Shown here one piece after another: positions 1 through 50,060 of a stretch of 64,000 bases of DNA. How positions within the stretch are numbered: position 1 is the stretch's first letter; every line of letters starts with the position of its first letter. The stretch is from Rostratula benghalensis (taxonomy: Eukaryota; Chordata; Aves; Charadriiformes; Rostratulidae), in assembly GCA_013399305.1 (NCBI GenBank), contig VXAI01000304.1, forward strand, positions 44,218 through 108,217, read 5' to 3'. The notes under the pieces were generated by a model. The model saw only the letters and a program-made list of their open reading frames with translations. It was not told the origin of the DNA and searched no databases. A program made the position numbers and the translations under genes.

Positions 1-955
1 CCTATCACCTGTGACTTGGGAGAGGAGACCAACTCCTGCCCCTCTACAACTTCCTTTCAGCTAGTTGTAGACAACCTCCTTTCAGGTAGTCCTAGACAGC
101 GATAAGGTCTCCCCTCAACCTCCTTTCCTCCAGGCTGAACAACCCCAGCTCCCTCAGCCTCTCCTCATAAGACTTACTCTCCAGACCTCTCACCAGCTTT
201 TTTGCCCTTGTCTGGACCCTCTCTGGCACCTCAATGTCTTTTTTTGTGATAAGGGGCCCCAAACTAGACACAGTACTTGAGATGGGGCCTCAACAGTGCT
301 GAGTGCAGGGGGATGATCACCTCTCAAGTCCTACTTACCACACTGTTCCTTCTTGGCCATCTGAGCACACTGCTGGTTCATGTTCAATCAACAGTTGACC
401 AACACCCCCAGGTCCTTTTCTGCCAGGCAGCTCTCCAGCCACTGGAGGTTGTTGTGTCCCATGTTGTGGCCATATTGAAACTTATCCCATTGATCTCAGC
501 CTATCGATCCAGCATGTCCAGATGCAAAGCCTTTCTACCCTCCAGCAGAACAGCAGTCCTACCTATCTTGGTGTCATCTGCAAACTTATTGAGGGTGCAC
601 TCGATCTCCTCATCCAGATAAATATGTTAGAGAACCGGCCCCAGTACCAAGCCCTAGGGGCTGCCAGCTGAATCTAACTCTATTCAGCACTACTCTCTGG
701 GCCCAGCCCTCCAGCCACTCTTTAACCCAGTGGAAAGTACTCCCATCTAAGCCATGGGCAGCCAGTATCTCCAGGAGGATAATGTGGGAGACTGTATCAA
801 AGGCCTTGCTAAAGTCCAGGCAAACAGTATCCACAGCCTTTCCCTCATCCACCAAGTGGGTCACTTTATCATAGAAGGAGATCAGGTTTGTCAATAGGAC
901 CTGCCCCTCATGAACCCACGCTGGCTGGGCTGGATGACCTGGGCGTCCTTCATGC
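1..955 (-). mobile_element. CR1 LINE fragment (cut by the window edge)
   Basis: Degraded CR1 ORF2 read on the minus strand, including the reverse-transcriptase motif A region (LDFSKAFDTVS) at about 800-850. The 3' end of the element lies before base 1 and the 5' end is truncated near 955. The frame is broken. Confidence 0.9.
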
Positions 956-3900
956 TTAAATGTGTCTTTCTAGTATCAGACTAGAAGTTCCTAAATTTTG
1001 TACTTCTTGGAGGTGCTTGAACACTCGCCAATCACTGTCTCGGACAAGTAATGCAATAATCATGTGTTTCATTAATGGGACCAACTTGTTATAATCTGTA
1101 GATTTAATACCAAATTCATGTAGGCTGACATGATGTATGGAAGAGTATGACTTAGGAATGAGTGAAGCACCAAAAAAATTACTACTTGCTAGCCCCTGCC
1201 TTGAAATTAATGGTGTACCGTGCTTGTCATATGATGTTGATGTATCAGTCTGAATAATATGTCTTTTTGGTTGTAGGATCTCTTCTCACAAACTTTATAG
1301 TTTGAAACAGATTGCAGAGACAGTTGAACTAGTAGTCTAGTAGTGATTTGCAAAGCAGAAAGTTTTGAAACTGGGTCATTTGTTGATGCCACCCATGTAT
1401 TGGTGCCATGGTGATGTTGAGACTTTGAAATCTATTACCAGTGGTCTTTTCATTAACTTAAATATGGAGGGCTAATAACTTTATTGGTACAATAGAGAAA
1501 GTCTTCTCAGAAACATATAACTCGTGCTAATGCAAGACAAACATGGAAACAACTCCAAGTACTACTGTTTTTGTTGGGCTTTTTTTTAACTTAGAGTCTC
1601 ACTTGAGGTATTAATGAGCTGTATAGATGCCACAAGCTCTCTTCGCTTCCTTTTACAATTCTTGAAGATTTTTTGTTGTACTCCATATCATAAAGAAAGG
1701 AATTGTCTTGGATTTAGATAGACGTTGGCCAACTGACTGTTATGAATACATAACATTTCTCAGAATGCCAAACTCTTGAATCCACTGTAAAGGTTGAAAT
1801 GATTTTTCAGAACCTAGTTTGATTGTGGAATTACGAAATGCAGTATGGTATCTGAATACAAAATTTTGGTGTATCCTCTTTGAGCACATCCTCAAACTCA
1901 AGAATGTCAATGCTCTAATAAGACTGTTAATATCTATAATAAAAAAGAACAACACAAACTATAATTATCTGTTAAAGGAAAAAAAAAAAAACAAAAACCA
2001 AAGCCTCTTGTAAAAAGGGTGGCAAGCCTTCATGCTTAGTTGAAAGATTTTGAGACCAGTCCATTAAAGTCCTTTGGGGAGGGACATAAAATTTGGAACA
2101 TTCAATACAACAGGGAATAGCTAGAGTTGTAAGAGACCTCAAAGTTAATCTAGTTTCAAACCCCCTGCCAAGGGCAGGGACAGCTCCCACTAGATCACAT
2201 TGCACAAAGCCCTCCTGTGCTGAGGACTCCAGAGCTGGACGCAATACTCCAGGTGGGCGTCTCACCAGAGCAGCGCAGAGGAGCAGAATCACCTCCCTGG
2301 ACCTGGTGGCCAGTTCTTTTGATGCAGCCCAGGATGTGGTTGGCTTTCTGGGCTGCCAGCGCACATTGCTGGCTCACATTGAGCTTCTCATCAACCCAAC
2401 ACCACCAAGTCCTTCTCCTCATGGCTGCTCTCAATCCATTCTCTGCCTAACCTATACTTGTGCTTGGGATTGCTGTGGCCCAGGTGCAGGACCTTGCACT
2501 TGGCTTGGTTGAACTTGAAGTTTGCACAAGCCCACTTCTCAAGGTCCCTCTGGGTGGCATCACTCCCCTCCAGTGTGTCAACTGCTCCACACTGCTTGGT
2601 GTCATTGGCAAACTTGCCATGGTGCACTCGATCCCACTGTGCTTGTTGCTAGCAAAGATGTTAAACAGCCCTGGTCCCAGTACTGACCCCAAGTATTTAT
2701 TTGATAGAATTTGGCTGCCAGAATTGTAGGCGTGGTATTAAAATGTGAAGGATGGCATGGTGGTAGACCATCTCCATAGGGAGAGAGAAGTTTGCAGTTG
2801 TATTTCATAGTGATGTAGAACTTCAGCTGCTATGGCTAACTGACTCAAACCTCTTTTCATCTTTCTTTATCTCTTGTTCTAGAGTAACTAGTAACTGCAT
2901 CTTAACAATGTATTCTCTTAAACTGTATTTCCAAAAGATCTGTTATCACTGCAGCTTGAAAGTATAAAGTATTTTCAAATTGTATGGGCAAAACAAAGTA
3001 TTTTGCACCTTTAGCAGCTGACTACTTAATAAAAACCATGTTGTGCTGTTTATCTATTTATATGAAAACCTGAATATATCCCCGAAAGTAGATAGAGGCC
3101 AGAAATACCAAGCTTTTGACTGACTATTGCACTAATAATGTTTTAAGCCAAATACAGTAGAGGGTTTACAAACTTCCACTGTCAAGGCTATTCTGGTCTA
3201 GTGTAGTACCAAGAGCACTGTCCAGTGTTGTAAGTTCATGTTACAATGTGACTGAGCACTTACCTTTGGTGCTGTTTTTCTATGAAGATATATCTGTAAC
3301 CTTGTCTCTGAGTTTCAGGTTTCAATTTCCTGCACATTCAAGGAGTAAGAGAACAGCATCTCTCTGCTGTAACTAAGCTCTGAAGTAGGGTAACAATAGT
3401 TATTGAGTATTAAAGTGCATTTAATAACATGCACTCAAACCCAGGAAAATCTTAGCTTACCTTAATCATTTGAAAAGAGTAACAAGTACTAATTACTTCG
3501 GTGTTTTAGATGTTTATATCATTGATGTATTGTTTTTTTTAAGTTGTGTTCTAATCAGAGAGTCTGAACATCAGCATAAGGTAGATACCCAGTTTGATGT
3601 CAAGTTTGTTTTATTCTTAGGATACCACCAGCTTCATATAATCAGCTTCCTTTTCCATTTTTTGAGAGAAATAGGGTAGGGTAACTTTTGTCTGAGAAGA
3701 ACGCTGTTCACTCTTACCTCTGTCTTCAGTAAACTTGAATAAGGACAGTATTAGCTTGCTTGTTCATTCTCTTTGACCTCTGACAAATAAAATGTAATAC
3801 TCCTCCTTAAGAATTTTTTTGGGTAATGGCCACATTTACCATAGTGCTGGTAACATAGTATTGTTCTGTGCTGGTATGTCTAAGCCTTTTTAGAGTACCT

Positions 3901-5016
3901 GTGTAGGTTTGTCCTTGAGAATGTTTTTATCGCTACGTTTCAGACTACAGGAATTTCTGTAGATTCTCATGGTCTTCTATAGTAGTAATGATCATGCAAC
4001 ACATTTATAGACCATCTAAGCAGATATTCAGCTCATGTGTGTAGTTGCCAGACTGTAAGGATTCTTTTCAAACAGCACTTTCAAAAAGTATGTATTATTT
4101 TACTGCGCCTGTCATCTTACGTCAACATAGCTAGGTGTTTTCTATGAAACTTATAATCACTGCAGAAGTAACATCACTTTCAGTCCTCTCCTACTTCACT
4201 GAACTTTGCATGGAAAAATTGCAATTAGCCAAATATTCTTATGCCAAAAAAATTAACTTTTACACTAGCTAAATGATTTGTGCGTTGGCATTGTGTCATG
4301 GGGTTACACACATCAGTTACTGTTACAGGGAGCAATGGAAGGCATTGTGTCTTTCCCAGTTCTGCTTCCCCCCAACACATTCTCTGTGTTGTGCCCTAAG
4401 AAGAGGTAAGCCTAATGATTGAGAACAGTACCACTCACAATGCTGAGCTCACTTGCCTTTGGAGAAAACTGATTGTTGAATCTTCAGTGTAATGGGAAGA
4501 AAATGATACTATTAAAATAAGAAATAAGGCAGCCTACCCAAAGCTGGAGACTGCGTATGCCTTGTATCTGCTTGCTTGCTTTCTCAAAGTGTATTTTGGT
4601 CAGCCTCCAGAGATGGTATCTGAACCAGTTTTGGTGGACTACATTATTATTTTTTTGGGGGGGGAGGGGGTTTTGTGGGTTTTTTTTTGTTTGTTTGTTT
4701 GTTTTTTGTTTTCCCCATTTAGATCATGAAGGCAAACTTCTTTCAGAGCCTTCTACTGTTTTTGCCATCAAACATAATCTCTCAGGAACAGACATATTAG
4801 CCTAAAAATAACATGTTTTATAGATTATTGTTTCCTTTTGTAATTCTTGTTCAAATACTTAAGATAATGCAACCTAGTAAAAACATAAAGAAGTAATAAT
4901 GTATTTTTAAATATTTTACAATAATGAAGTAATACTAAACATCCAGCTAACAATGTGAATTACCGATTGTTAAGATAAACAAAGTTTTCATTCTTACTTT
5001 TGTGCTGTTTTCCTAG
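956..5016. other. no gene seen outside the CR1 copies; probable GKAP1 5' intron
   Basis: AT-rich unique DNA around the 2096-2700 CR1, with a T/G simple tract at about 4650-4715. I see no exon with family similarity. Because the first GKAP1 exon in view opens with a splice acceptor, this is probably intron. Confidence 0.5.
2096..2700 (-). mobile_element. CR1 LINE 3' fragment
   Basis: Decayed CR1 3' UTR and the end of ORF2 on the minus strand; the CCAGTACT...CTCCAG and GTGCAGGACCTTGCACTTG blocks match other copies in the window. Broken in all frames. Confidence 0.85.
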
Positions 5017-5065
5017 GAAACCTAATAGCTAAAAAGAAGCCAGCTCAGTAGAATCGTATGTAGCA
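5017..5065 (+). other. GKAP1: GKAP1 5' UTR segment joined to the first coding exon
   Basis: A pyrimidine-rich acceptor ending at 5016 (tgctgttttcctag) opens the exon, so 49 nt of leader precede the start codon. An untranslated first exon and the promoter must lie upstream. The leader holds a six-base ATG-TAG start-stop element at 5058-5063. The main ATG at 5066 has G at -3 and G at +4, a strong context, and is the start expected for the family. Confidence 0.8.
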
Positions 5066-24728
<19,663 letters not shown>

Positions 24729-25000
24729 AGACACTCAGAATCTGAGCAGTGCAGATGATCTCCTCCGCCACCAGATTAAAAACAAAAAAACATCCAAACT
24801 TTCTTCAGGGTTTTACAGAAATTTATATATTTGTTGCACAACTGCTCAACTATGCAGTTTTTGAAGAGAAATTAAAAATTAGTAGTTTGTTTAACAGTCT
24901 GAATAATTGATTTATTGCACTTTCTGCTAAAGAGAAATTAGAAAACTAGCATTCCAGCAGAGCTGAAATTGACTGTAATGCTATTAGCTTTTAATCATTC

Positions 25001-25006
25001 AATAAA
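25001..25006 (+). promoter_or_regulatory. GKAP1: GKAP1 polyadenylation signal AATAAA
   Basis: A canonical AATAAA lies 273 nt after the stop and is followed by a T/G-rich stretch (about 25015-25040) suited to a downstream element. It is the first AATAAA after the CDS. Confidence 0.65.
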
Positions 25007-27127
25007 AATTACTCTTCCATTTCTGTGTTTGATTTCTTGCTTTTACAGACCTTCTCAACTAAAAAGTCAGCAGACATATTTCCAATCCCGGCATAGGATA
25101 TCATGAGACTCAACAAGGCCAAGTGCAGTGTCCTATGAATCTATTAAGTACTTACATTTAGCAGTGACTTCTGAAAATTAATACCAGGAAGATGCTAGCA
25201 GTGGAATAAGACTTCTAAGAAATTAGATATTGTAGTTAATAGGCCGTAATTATTCAAATTTCATAACAAAACTGGAAGTCTTATCACAGCTTCACTGATT
25301 TGTTTGTCCTACCTTTTCTTTCTTTGGGTGGGTTTTTTTATTCATTCTGGAGAGCTCTTTGAAAATAATTTCCAAATGCGAGTAGTGATACAACTTGTTC
25401 AGAACAGTGAAATGTGACTACACATAACTTGGGCATCGATCCTAACAGATAAAACACTACCAGTGGGACAAAATAATCTATCTTGTACCTAAGCTGATTA
25501 AAACTCCTTTATTTGGGGAGGTGGTATGTTTTTTCATATTTTTTTTTACCTACTGCCTCATAGGATGTATTTACCAGAACAAAACCAAGACTTTTTTCTA
25601 ATCAAATCAGTGGTACCTATAAGCTTAAGATGTGACTTCTTTTCCAACCCATTTGTGTTTGTAAACAATTTTGAATTAGGATATCCAGAGTATATATATT
25701 TTCCCAAAATCTAATCAGTCTGTTTCAAGGTGTCAGTAAATTGCATTATTCTCTCTTACTGTAATTTCTCAAAGTTCTACTGCTCCAGCTGTCTAGAAAC
25801 CAAAATCCAAAATACTTACTGCCTATATATATCTCCTATAAATTTGTCTTTCTCTATATGTTAATTTGACATAGAAGTGTTTTGGGTTTGGTTTTTGATT
25901 TCCTTCCAATACTGTCAGTAAAAGCTCCCATCCTTCCTCAAACACTGTAGAATTCACCTGTGTTGTTTCTTGTGCTACTGAGTTTGACACACATGAGAAG
26001 TAGTTTGCATAATGCTTGCTGATTAACAACAAAAGGAATTATATTAAAATGAAACGGAAGTTGTATTCTACGTGTGTTCACATCCTCATAAAAAGCTCAT
26101 TCTGGTTTTGTGTGCTAAAGAAATAGACATATATTTCTCATATGAGCAGTGCCAAATACAGGCATTCAACAAATGTTATTACACAAAACTCCTTTCCCAG
26201 CTCACCAGTGGATGTATTAGCCTGTCCGGTTACCCAGCAATTCTTCCATCAGCTGATTTGTTTTCTACTGTGTTGCTCTTGCTCGTAAATTTTTGTATGG
26301 GTCTTGGAAAAATAAATAAATAGTATTTTCTCATCTCTAGTTCTTTTTATATTTGTAATAACTGCATGTTCACAAAGACAAAACTTGGTTTTTTGTAGCT
26401 GTTGTGGCCTGTTTCAAGGGGGATACTCCCCGTATGTTTTCTGCTGTAATTTTGGCAATTGTCTTGCTATTACTTTCCCACAACGAGTTATTTTAGACTG
26501 GGAGTGTGTATGACCTGCTGGCAACAGCCAGATTTGTCATTCTTTTGATTTGCTGTACAAATCTTCAACGGTATTCGGTATCTGTCCTAGTTGCTTTGAA
26601 ATAAGCTGTAGATTCTGCAGGTAGCAACACAACAGATGTTAATTTTAGAAAAAAATAATCATCAGGATCTCATAAAAAAGGGTGAGGTTAGAAAGTCAGA
26701 TAGGAGGAAAAAAGCTCTTATTTATTGAAAATTAGGAAGAGTTCAGACAGTCTAGGGTCTGTATTAACTTTATATCAGATGGTTAATGCAATACTACATA
26801 TGCAAGCTTCCCACACTGAAATTATGAATACTAATGAATTTGGGGGGGAAAAAAATAATCTGAAGTGAGGGGAACTGAGGCGTCTTTGCCCAAAGAAATA
26901 AAAAGCTCCACATAACAGAGGTTAGGAAGACCAGCAGGCTGTTGGAAAGAATAAAGCGCAGGGTATATGCAGGGTGGAGATGGAGAAAACACCTGCTGGG
27001 ATGGATATGACTCAATTCAACTACGAAACTTGAAATATTATTTTTGTGAATGAAACCCACAAAAGTAAGTAGGAATAGGGCTTAAGTATATTTGGAATAT
27101 TTGGAAATATAATATATATATGACTGG
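25007..27127. other. intergenic DNA between GKAP1 and UBQLN1
   Basis: About 2.1 kb of AT-rich sequence. The open frame at 26072-26323 shows no family resemblance. Further AATAAA motifs near 26310-26320 could serve as distal GKAP1 poly(A) sites. Confidence 0.6.
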
Positions 27128-27540
27128 AAAATAGCGGGTCCAGGGAAGGGTAATGAAGCTGGTGAGGGGTTTGGAGAGTAAGCCTTAATGAGGCTTGGGG
27201 AACTGGGGTTGTTCAGCCTAGAGAAAAGCAGGCTGAGAGGAGACCGTACCCCTCTCTACAGCTACCTGCAAAGAGGTTGTAGTAAGGTGGGGGTTTGATC
27301 TCCCACGTCATGACTAACAGGATAAGAAATGGCCCCATGTTCCATCAGGGTAGGTGTAGATGGAGTATCAGGACAAATTTCTTCATTGAAAGGCTTGTCG
27401 AACACTGGAACAGGCTGCCCAGGAACCTAGGAAGAGGGTAGACGTGGTGGCTAGGGACATAGTGTAGTGGTGGACGTGACACCGTTAACAATCAGATTCA
27501 ACGCTCCTGCGGGCATTTTCCAACCTGAACGATTGGAGTC
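27128..27540 (+). mobile_element. CR1 3' fragment abutting the UBQLN1 CpG island
   Basis: Plus-strand CR1: GGGTAATGAAGCTGGTGAGG, GGGGTTGTTCAGCCTAGAGA, AGGCTGAGAGGAGACC, ending about CATTTTCCAACCTGAACGAT. It stops within tens of bases of the promoter island. Confidence 0.88.
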
Positions 27541-27744
27541 CAAGCTGTTTTTGTCGCTCAAACTGGAGGAGAACCAGATTCCCACCTCTGCCATCCTCCC
27601 CTTACATCAGTGAATGCCGCAAGACTTGAAAGCGCTCCCTTTTCTCGCCCTGTCCAACATAAAAAAAAAAACTCACGGCCGCCGACACCGACGGTGCCCA
27701 CTGAGGCCGCTTTCAGCGCCTGCGCACTCCACCGGCACGCGCGC

Positions 27745-27756
27745 TGCGCATGCGCG
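27745..27756. promoter_or_regulatory. UBQLN1: NRF1-type site TGCGCATGCGCG
   Basis: It matches the consensus YGCGCAYGCGCR at every position and lies about 290 nt before the start codon in the CpG island, the usual place for NRF1 binding in proteasome and mitochondrial-stress genes. Confidence 0.7.
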
Positions 27757-27955
27757 CTGGAGGAGCGAGGCGGTGGCGCGCCCGGGCCCACACCCGGGCA
27801 AACAGCTCCCCGTTCTAGTAACTTCCCCGGCGCGCGACGTCATCGGTGCGCGCCGCGCCGACTCCGCTGTTTCCGCCTGCCGCTGTGCGAGGAGGTGGTG
27901 CGGGCTCGGCGCGGAGCGGGGTTGCCGGGAGCTGCGGGCAGCCAGGTATCGCCTT

Positions 27956-28030
27956 CTCTCCTCTCCTCTCCTCTCCTCTCCTCTCCTCTCCTCTCCTCTC
28001 CTCTCCTCTCCTCTCCTCTCCTCTCCTCTC
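27956..28030 (+). repeat. (CTCTC)15 perfect pentanucleotide microsatellite in the UBQLN1 leader
   Basis: Seventy-five bases of uninterrupted CTCTC units, pure pyrimidine on the coding strand, ending 12 nt before the UBQLN1 ATG. The unit is mirror-symmetric. No reading frame through it has a stop on either strand, which creates several long false ORFs in this area. Confidence 0.98.
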
Positions 28031-28042
28031 CAACATCCCGCC

Positions 28043-45675
<17,633 letters not shown>

Positions 45676-48600
45676 CAGTGTTTCTTTAGCTTGAAAAAAT
45701 GTAATTTATTTTTGATAACGGCTCTTAAATCTTTAAAATATTTGCTTTATTCCATTCTGACTCTCTGGGTTGTCTTGTTAAACTAAAATTGGTCTGACAC
45801 ATTTTAAGGTGGAGTGCAGTAGTTTTCTTTGAACAGTGGGCACCAATGCATTTTCACGGTGTTGCATGCATCACACTTCTTTTGTTCACCATTATTTGTG
45901 ATTTTTTGGAACAGTATCAGCTTTCACAGCTGGGTGGACAGGTTTTGTCTGACCTACACCTGTCCAATTTATTCACTACTCAAAATTAACTACTGAAGGC
46001 TCACGTTTATGTAGAATACAAATTAAAAAAAAAAAACACAAATTAATTGAAGTTACAATTTGTGGGTACCAATACTGCTTACTGTGATTTTGGCATTTAT
46101 TTTTTTTCCCGCTAGCAAAATGCTGTAAGATTTATATCACTTGAGCAATCTACCATTTTTTGCTTTAATTTGTATAAAATATAAACACAATATATACAAT
46201 GGAGACAGCTCATTTCTAGAGATTTACACGCTGCAATAGAATGAGATAAGTAAAGCAAAAAAGCCAGGGGGAAAGGGGAAAAGTTGTAAGACACGTTTTG
46301 ATTGTAGAATCTTCCAGTACCTTTGGTAACCATCTCAGCAGAAATACTTAAGCAAGTTCAGTTAAAATAGACTAGAATTACTGTTCTGGTTATCTCTTTA
46401 CATCTAACTGTACAGAAACTTGCATTGTAACATTGTCTCAATAAATTACCTTTGTCATTGTGCAAATTAAAGGGGACACTGCCTTGTGCTCTGGAACTGC
46501 TTCTGAGGCTTTTTGGCTTGTTCCATTGAGGTTCTAACATGTATTCAGATTTTTAATTGGAAACATTACTTTCATGGTCATGTGATACTCAAATTACTTT
46601 AAACCACCATGTAAAAAATACTGTATATCTTTTGAGTTTTTATCAGTAGTTACTTCTCTTGTGCACAGGTAAGAAATGAATTAAACAATCTTTAAGCATC
46701 TTGTCTCAGTGTGTTTGCAGTGGATGATTACCTAGAATTCAAGATGACTGACCAGCTTAAGAGTTGGCATTTGAGTGTAAACACAGTGAATGTTCACCAG
46801 CTCTGGGCTAAGATTAGTAAACAGCCCTGGGAGTGTGAGGTGGAGGGAAAAGAGTAAGAGGCATATGATGTTGATGTTAAAATAGAATGATGGAGTGATG
46901 TGAAATTAAAGTAGAAGCAATTGCTAACATTAATTGATTATTATCAAAACCTTTAAAAATACCTGTAGTTTGGGTAGAAAATTATGCTTACTTTTACTTT
47001 ATAGCCAGTGATTAGACCTCCCATCATACCTTCACAGTGACTTCTAATGGGTGGGTACCTTTCATTACACTGAGTACAAGGCTGCGTTAGGGAAGTGGTA
47101 GATAACAAGTAGGTTCTGGAGAAGAACAGTCACTACCTTCAAATGATTATTTTCACAATGGCTATTTATTAGGATCTTCAATTAACTAATTTGACTTGAT
47201 TTTCTAGTGTGCCTTGTTGGGATGTTGCTTTAAAAAAAGTAAGACCCTTCATTGTGAGAAGGGATCTCCTTTTAAGAATAGTCTGTAGCATCCAAAAAGG
47301 GTATTGCCAAATGAAAGGGGATGGGAATGATTTTTCCCAAGCTTTACCAAGACACTCAAAAAAATGAATCTAACGAGTGTGAAGAGCTTCTCGAGGCAGC
47401 GTTCTGTTCACCCACGTATTTCAGTTGTCCATTATGAACTGATCTGAAGTCAAGTTTTATTGCAGTTCAACAAAAGGTGAAGTCTGCCCTAAATTCTACA
47501 ATGAGCCCTTCAGCTAGGTTTCCTTCATGAACTACAACCAATATATTCATCAGTAACTTTTGTCAACTGGTAACAACAGTTACTAACTTTCTTCTAAGTA
47601 GCGGTAAAACACTGAGATAGCTTTTGCACAGGATGATTTTTAGTTGTGCCAGAAAACAGTAAGTAGAATTAAGATTTATAGATAGGGTAGGCTTTTTATT
47701 ACATCTTTAACAACAAAACAAGCCACATGCTTGTTGGTATACTAGCATATCTCAACGTTTCTGTTTGTCCCCCATAGTCACTGCCCCTTTTCCTGTCCTT
47801 GTTTAACTCTTCAGAAGTATCATCTACCTTCTCTTTCAGAAGCAACATTATAGTTAACTCTGGACACTCCGATAACTTGTATTTGAAAACTGCTGCTTGC
47901 ATTTTGGACCAGGAGAAGGGCGTGTGTATCTGAAGCTTGTATCTTTATTTTCCTTGTTTTCTTCTCTTCTCCTGAATTGGACCAAGTGGTCTGGTAGTAC
48001 TGTCTACAAAACTGCCTGGTCTGATCATCAGGCAACTGCTAGAGAAAGTAACTCCTACAAAAAGAAAAAAGCTGAAAATGGTGGTAGTGGGAACTGACAG
48101 GTGCACGCAAAATGTGCTATAAATGCTGACAAACAGATCTGAAAACTGAAGTCAAGGTTTTTCAGTGCTCACGCTTGAAAATGTTGACCAGCATTTTTTT
48201 TTTTTTTTTATTTGAAGGTCTGGTCACATCTGTTCGTGGCAAGATGCAGCTGCTTCCCCTTCATGGTTCCCGTCTCTAGGTCCCTGTTCTGATCTGGTTT
48301 TGTTGTGTCCAAAAAAAAAAAAAAAGTGAGCATAAGTCTGTATTAGATAATGGGTATATGAGGAAAACTCTTCCTTTGTAAAGTGGTGTAAGTTGGGAAA
48401 ATACGAAGACTATATTAAAAGCGGAGGTGCCAGAAGAGGGTGCCACTTCTTTGATTTTCACAGCTACTAAAATCAGAGTTCTAACAAGTTACTTGGTCTC
48501 TGAAACTGAGGGTGTTAGGAATCGGCTGGACGTGTCACTTGTACCTGACTGGCTGAGTCTTAAGCTTGCACCTTGGCTCTCAGATGAGAGCAAACTTTTT

Positions 48601-49489
48601 TTTTTTTTTTTTTTTTTTTCTAGTGGTGCTGCGTTCTGCAATGCATCAGGCTAAAACTGGTAATTCCCTGGTGTTCCCCTTCCAGGTCACAAACAAACAG
48701 GGGAAGACCACTTCTGAGTGGGTGTGCTAATTAATGTCTGTAATCCCAAACCTGGATCTAAAAGTGCCTATTTTCAGATAGATAAGACAGTAGTTTTTCT
48801 CCTCATCCACAAAGCCTTTAACTCCTCACACATACAAAATGAGAAGCAAAGGTTTTTCAGGTAGTTACCCAGGTGAAAAATTCAAAGCGGCAAAGATGCT
48901 TTAAAACATGAGGTTTTGCTTCTAAAGGAGTTCATCCATCATACTACAAAATTGCATGACACACTAAAAATAATCCATGCATGTAAGGATGGCTCCATGC
49001 AGATGTGACTCCAGTCTTTCTTACAGAAACTATCTGCGGTTTTTACTCAGTTAAGCTAAAAAAAAGCACCTCTTGTGTAACAAGGCAAAGAACTTTTTTT
49101 CAAAAAACACTTTGGCATTAAAAAAAAGGATTTTTAACCTTAAATTCTGTGAGTTAGGTAACTGATGGAGTATTTGGAATTTAATGATCACAAAAAAAAA
49201 TTGTGAAAATAGTGTATTAGAAATACCTTGCTCCTAAGCTTTAAAGCTGTGTGTAAGCATTGTTGGCCTGGGCATCAGCTGAGGTGGAGGACTGTAGTGC
49301 ATCAGAAAAGGGAAGTGAAGAAGGGCCAACTGTGAAAGAGTAACTTGGTTTTTCTGTAAGAAGGAGACATCTACCAGTCTTGTATTCAGGTATCTCAGAT
49401 GACTGGTTGCCTCATTCTCCATGGCGTTTTATCAACGGGTATGCTTTGTGAAAGACGTGAGGTCAGAGCCAATATGATGCCACTTATAC
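45676..49489. other. UBQLN1 3' UTR and convergent intergenic region
   Basis: 3' UTR of UBQLN1 to at least about 46460, then AT-rich unique DNA with poly-T runs at 48190-48208 and 48596-48620. No gene recognised; open frames near 47699-48097 look random. Confidence 0.6.
46440..46445 (+). promoter_or_regulatory. UBQLN1: candidate UBQLN1 polyadenylation signal AATAAA
   Basis: An AATAAA lies 765 nt after the stop, followed by TTTGTC and TTGTG motifs. Mammalian UBQLN1 has a longer 3' UTR, so this could be a proximal site, but I see no other clear plus-strand AATAAA up to about 48 kb. Confidence 0.5.
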
Positions 49490-49495
49490 TTTATT
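49490..49495 (-). promoter_or_regulatory. IDNK: candidate IDNK polyadenylation signal (AATAAA on the minus strand)
   Basis: TTTATT on the plus strand about 565 nt after the IDNK stop. The downstream GU-rich element is weak, and several ATTAAA-like variants lie nearer the stop (about 49955-49985), so the site is uncertain. Confidence 0.35.
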
Positions 49496-50060
49496 TCTAA
49501 AGCTTTCCATACAATTGCAACCTTGTGTATTGCCCCACCACCACCTTTTTCTCAGGTTTTTCAGCAGTTTGGTGTTCAGCACATACAGTAAGAGCTCACG
49601 GTAGCTCTCATGCTGTCACCAGTGCCCTGGTGAGGTTAGCAAGCACACAAACACAAAAGCCCCAACTTCTTGAAAGTCTGGCAGTGAAACAATGATAGTG
49701 TCAGCCATGAAACTTCTGTTTGATAGTAAAAATTAAAGCAAAGAAATTAAATTACTGTGTGTGACCCTTTACAGGATTTTCAAAAGCGGGCTCTTCCTTG
49801 AAAGACAGGTTTAACTTCCTGTGTTGAAGGGTCTGAAGATTGACAGTTTTTGAAAATTTCATTCTATATGTCTTTTAGAGCCATAATAAAAATTCCCAGA
49901 GTAGTAAATCAGCTCTTAATGCAGGAAAAAAAATATCAGGAAAAATAAGTCTGATTTAATAAATTTAATCAATCAATAATAATTTAATAATTAAAATGCT
50001 GCTTCATGACCTTATAGGAATTTCTGTATCCAAAATTCAGAAAGTTAGTCTAGAAGAGCC

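Noticed and set aside
1..5016. Upstream GKAP1 promoter or KIF27 exons
   Set aside because: No CpG island or kinesin-like exon is visible; only CR1 fragments and AT-rich DNA.
26072..26323. 83-codon open frame downstream of GKAP1
   Set aside because: No family resemblance, and it ends in A/T-rich AATAAATAAATAG, consistent with noncoding DNA.
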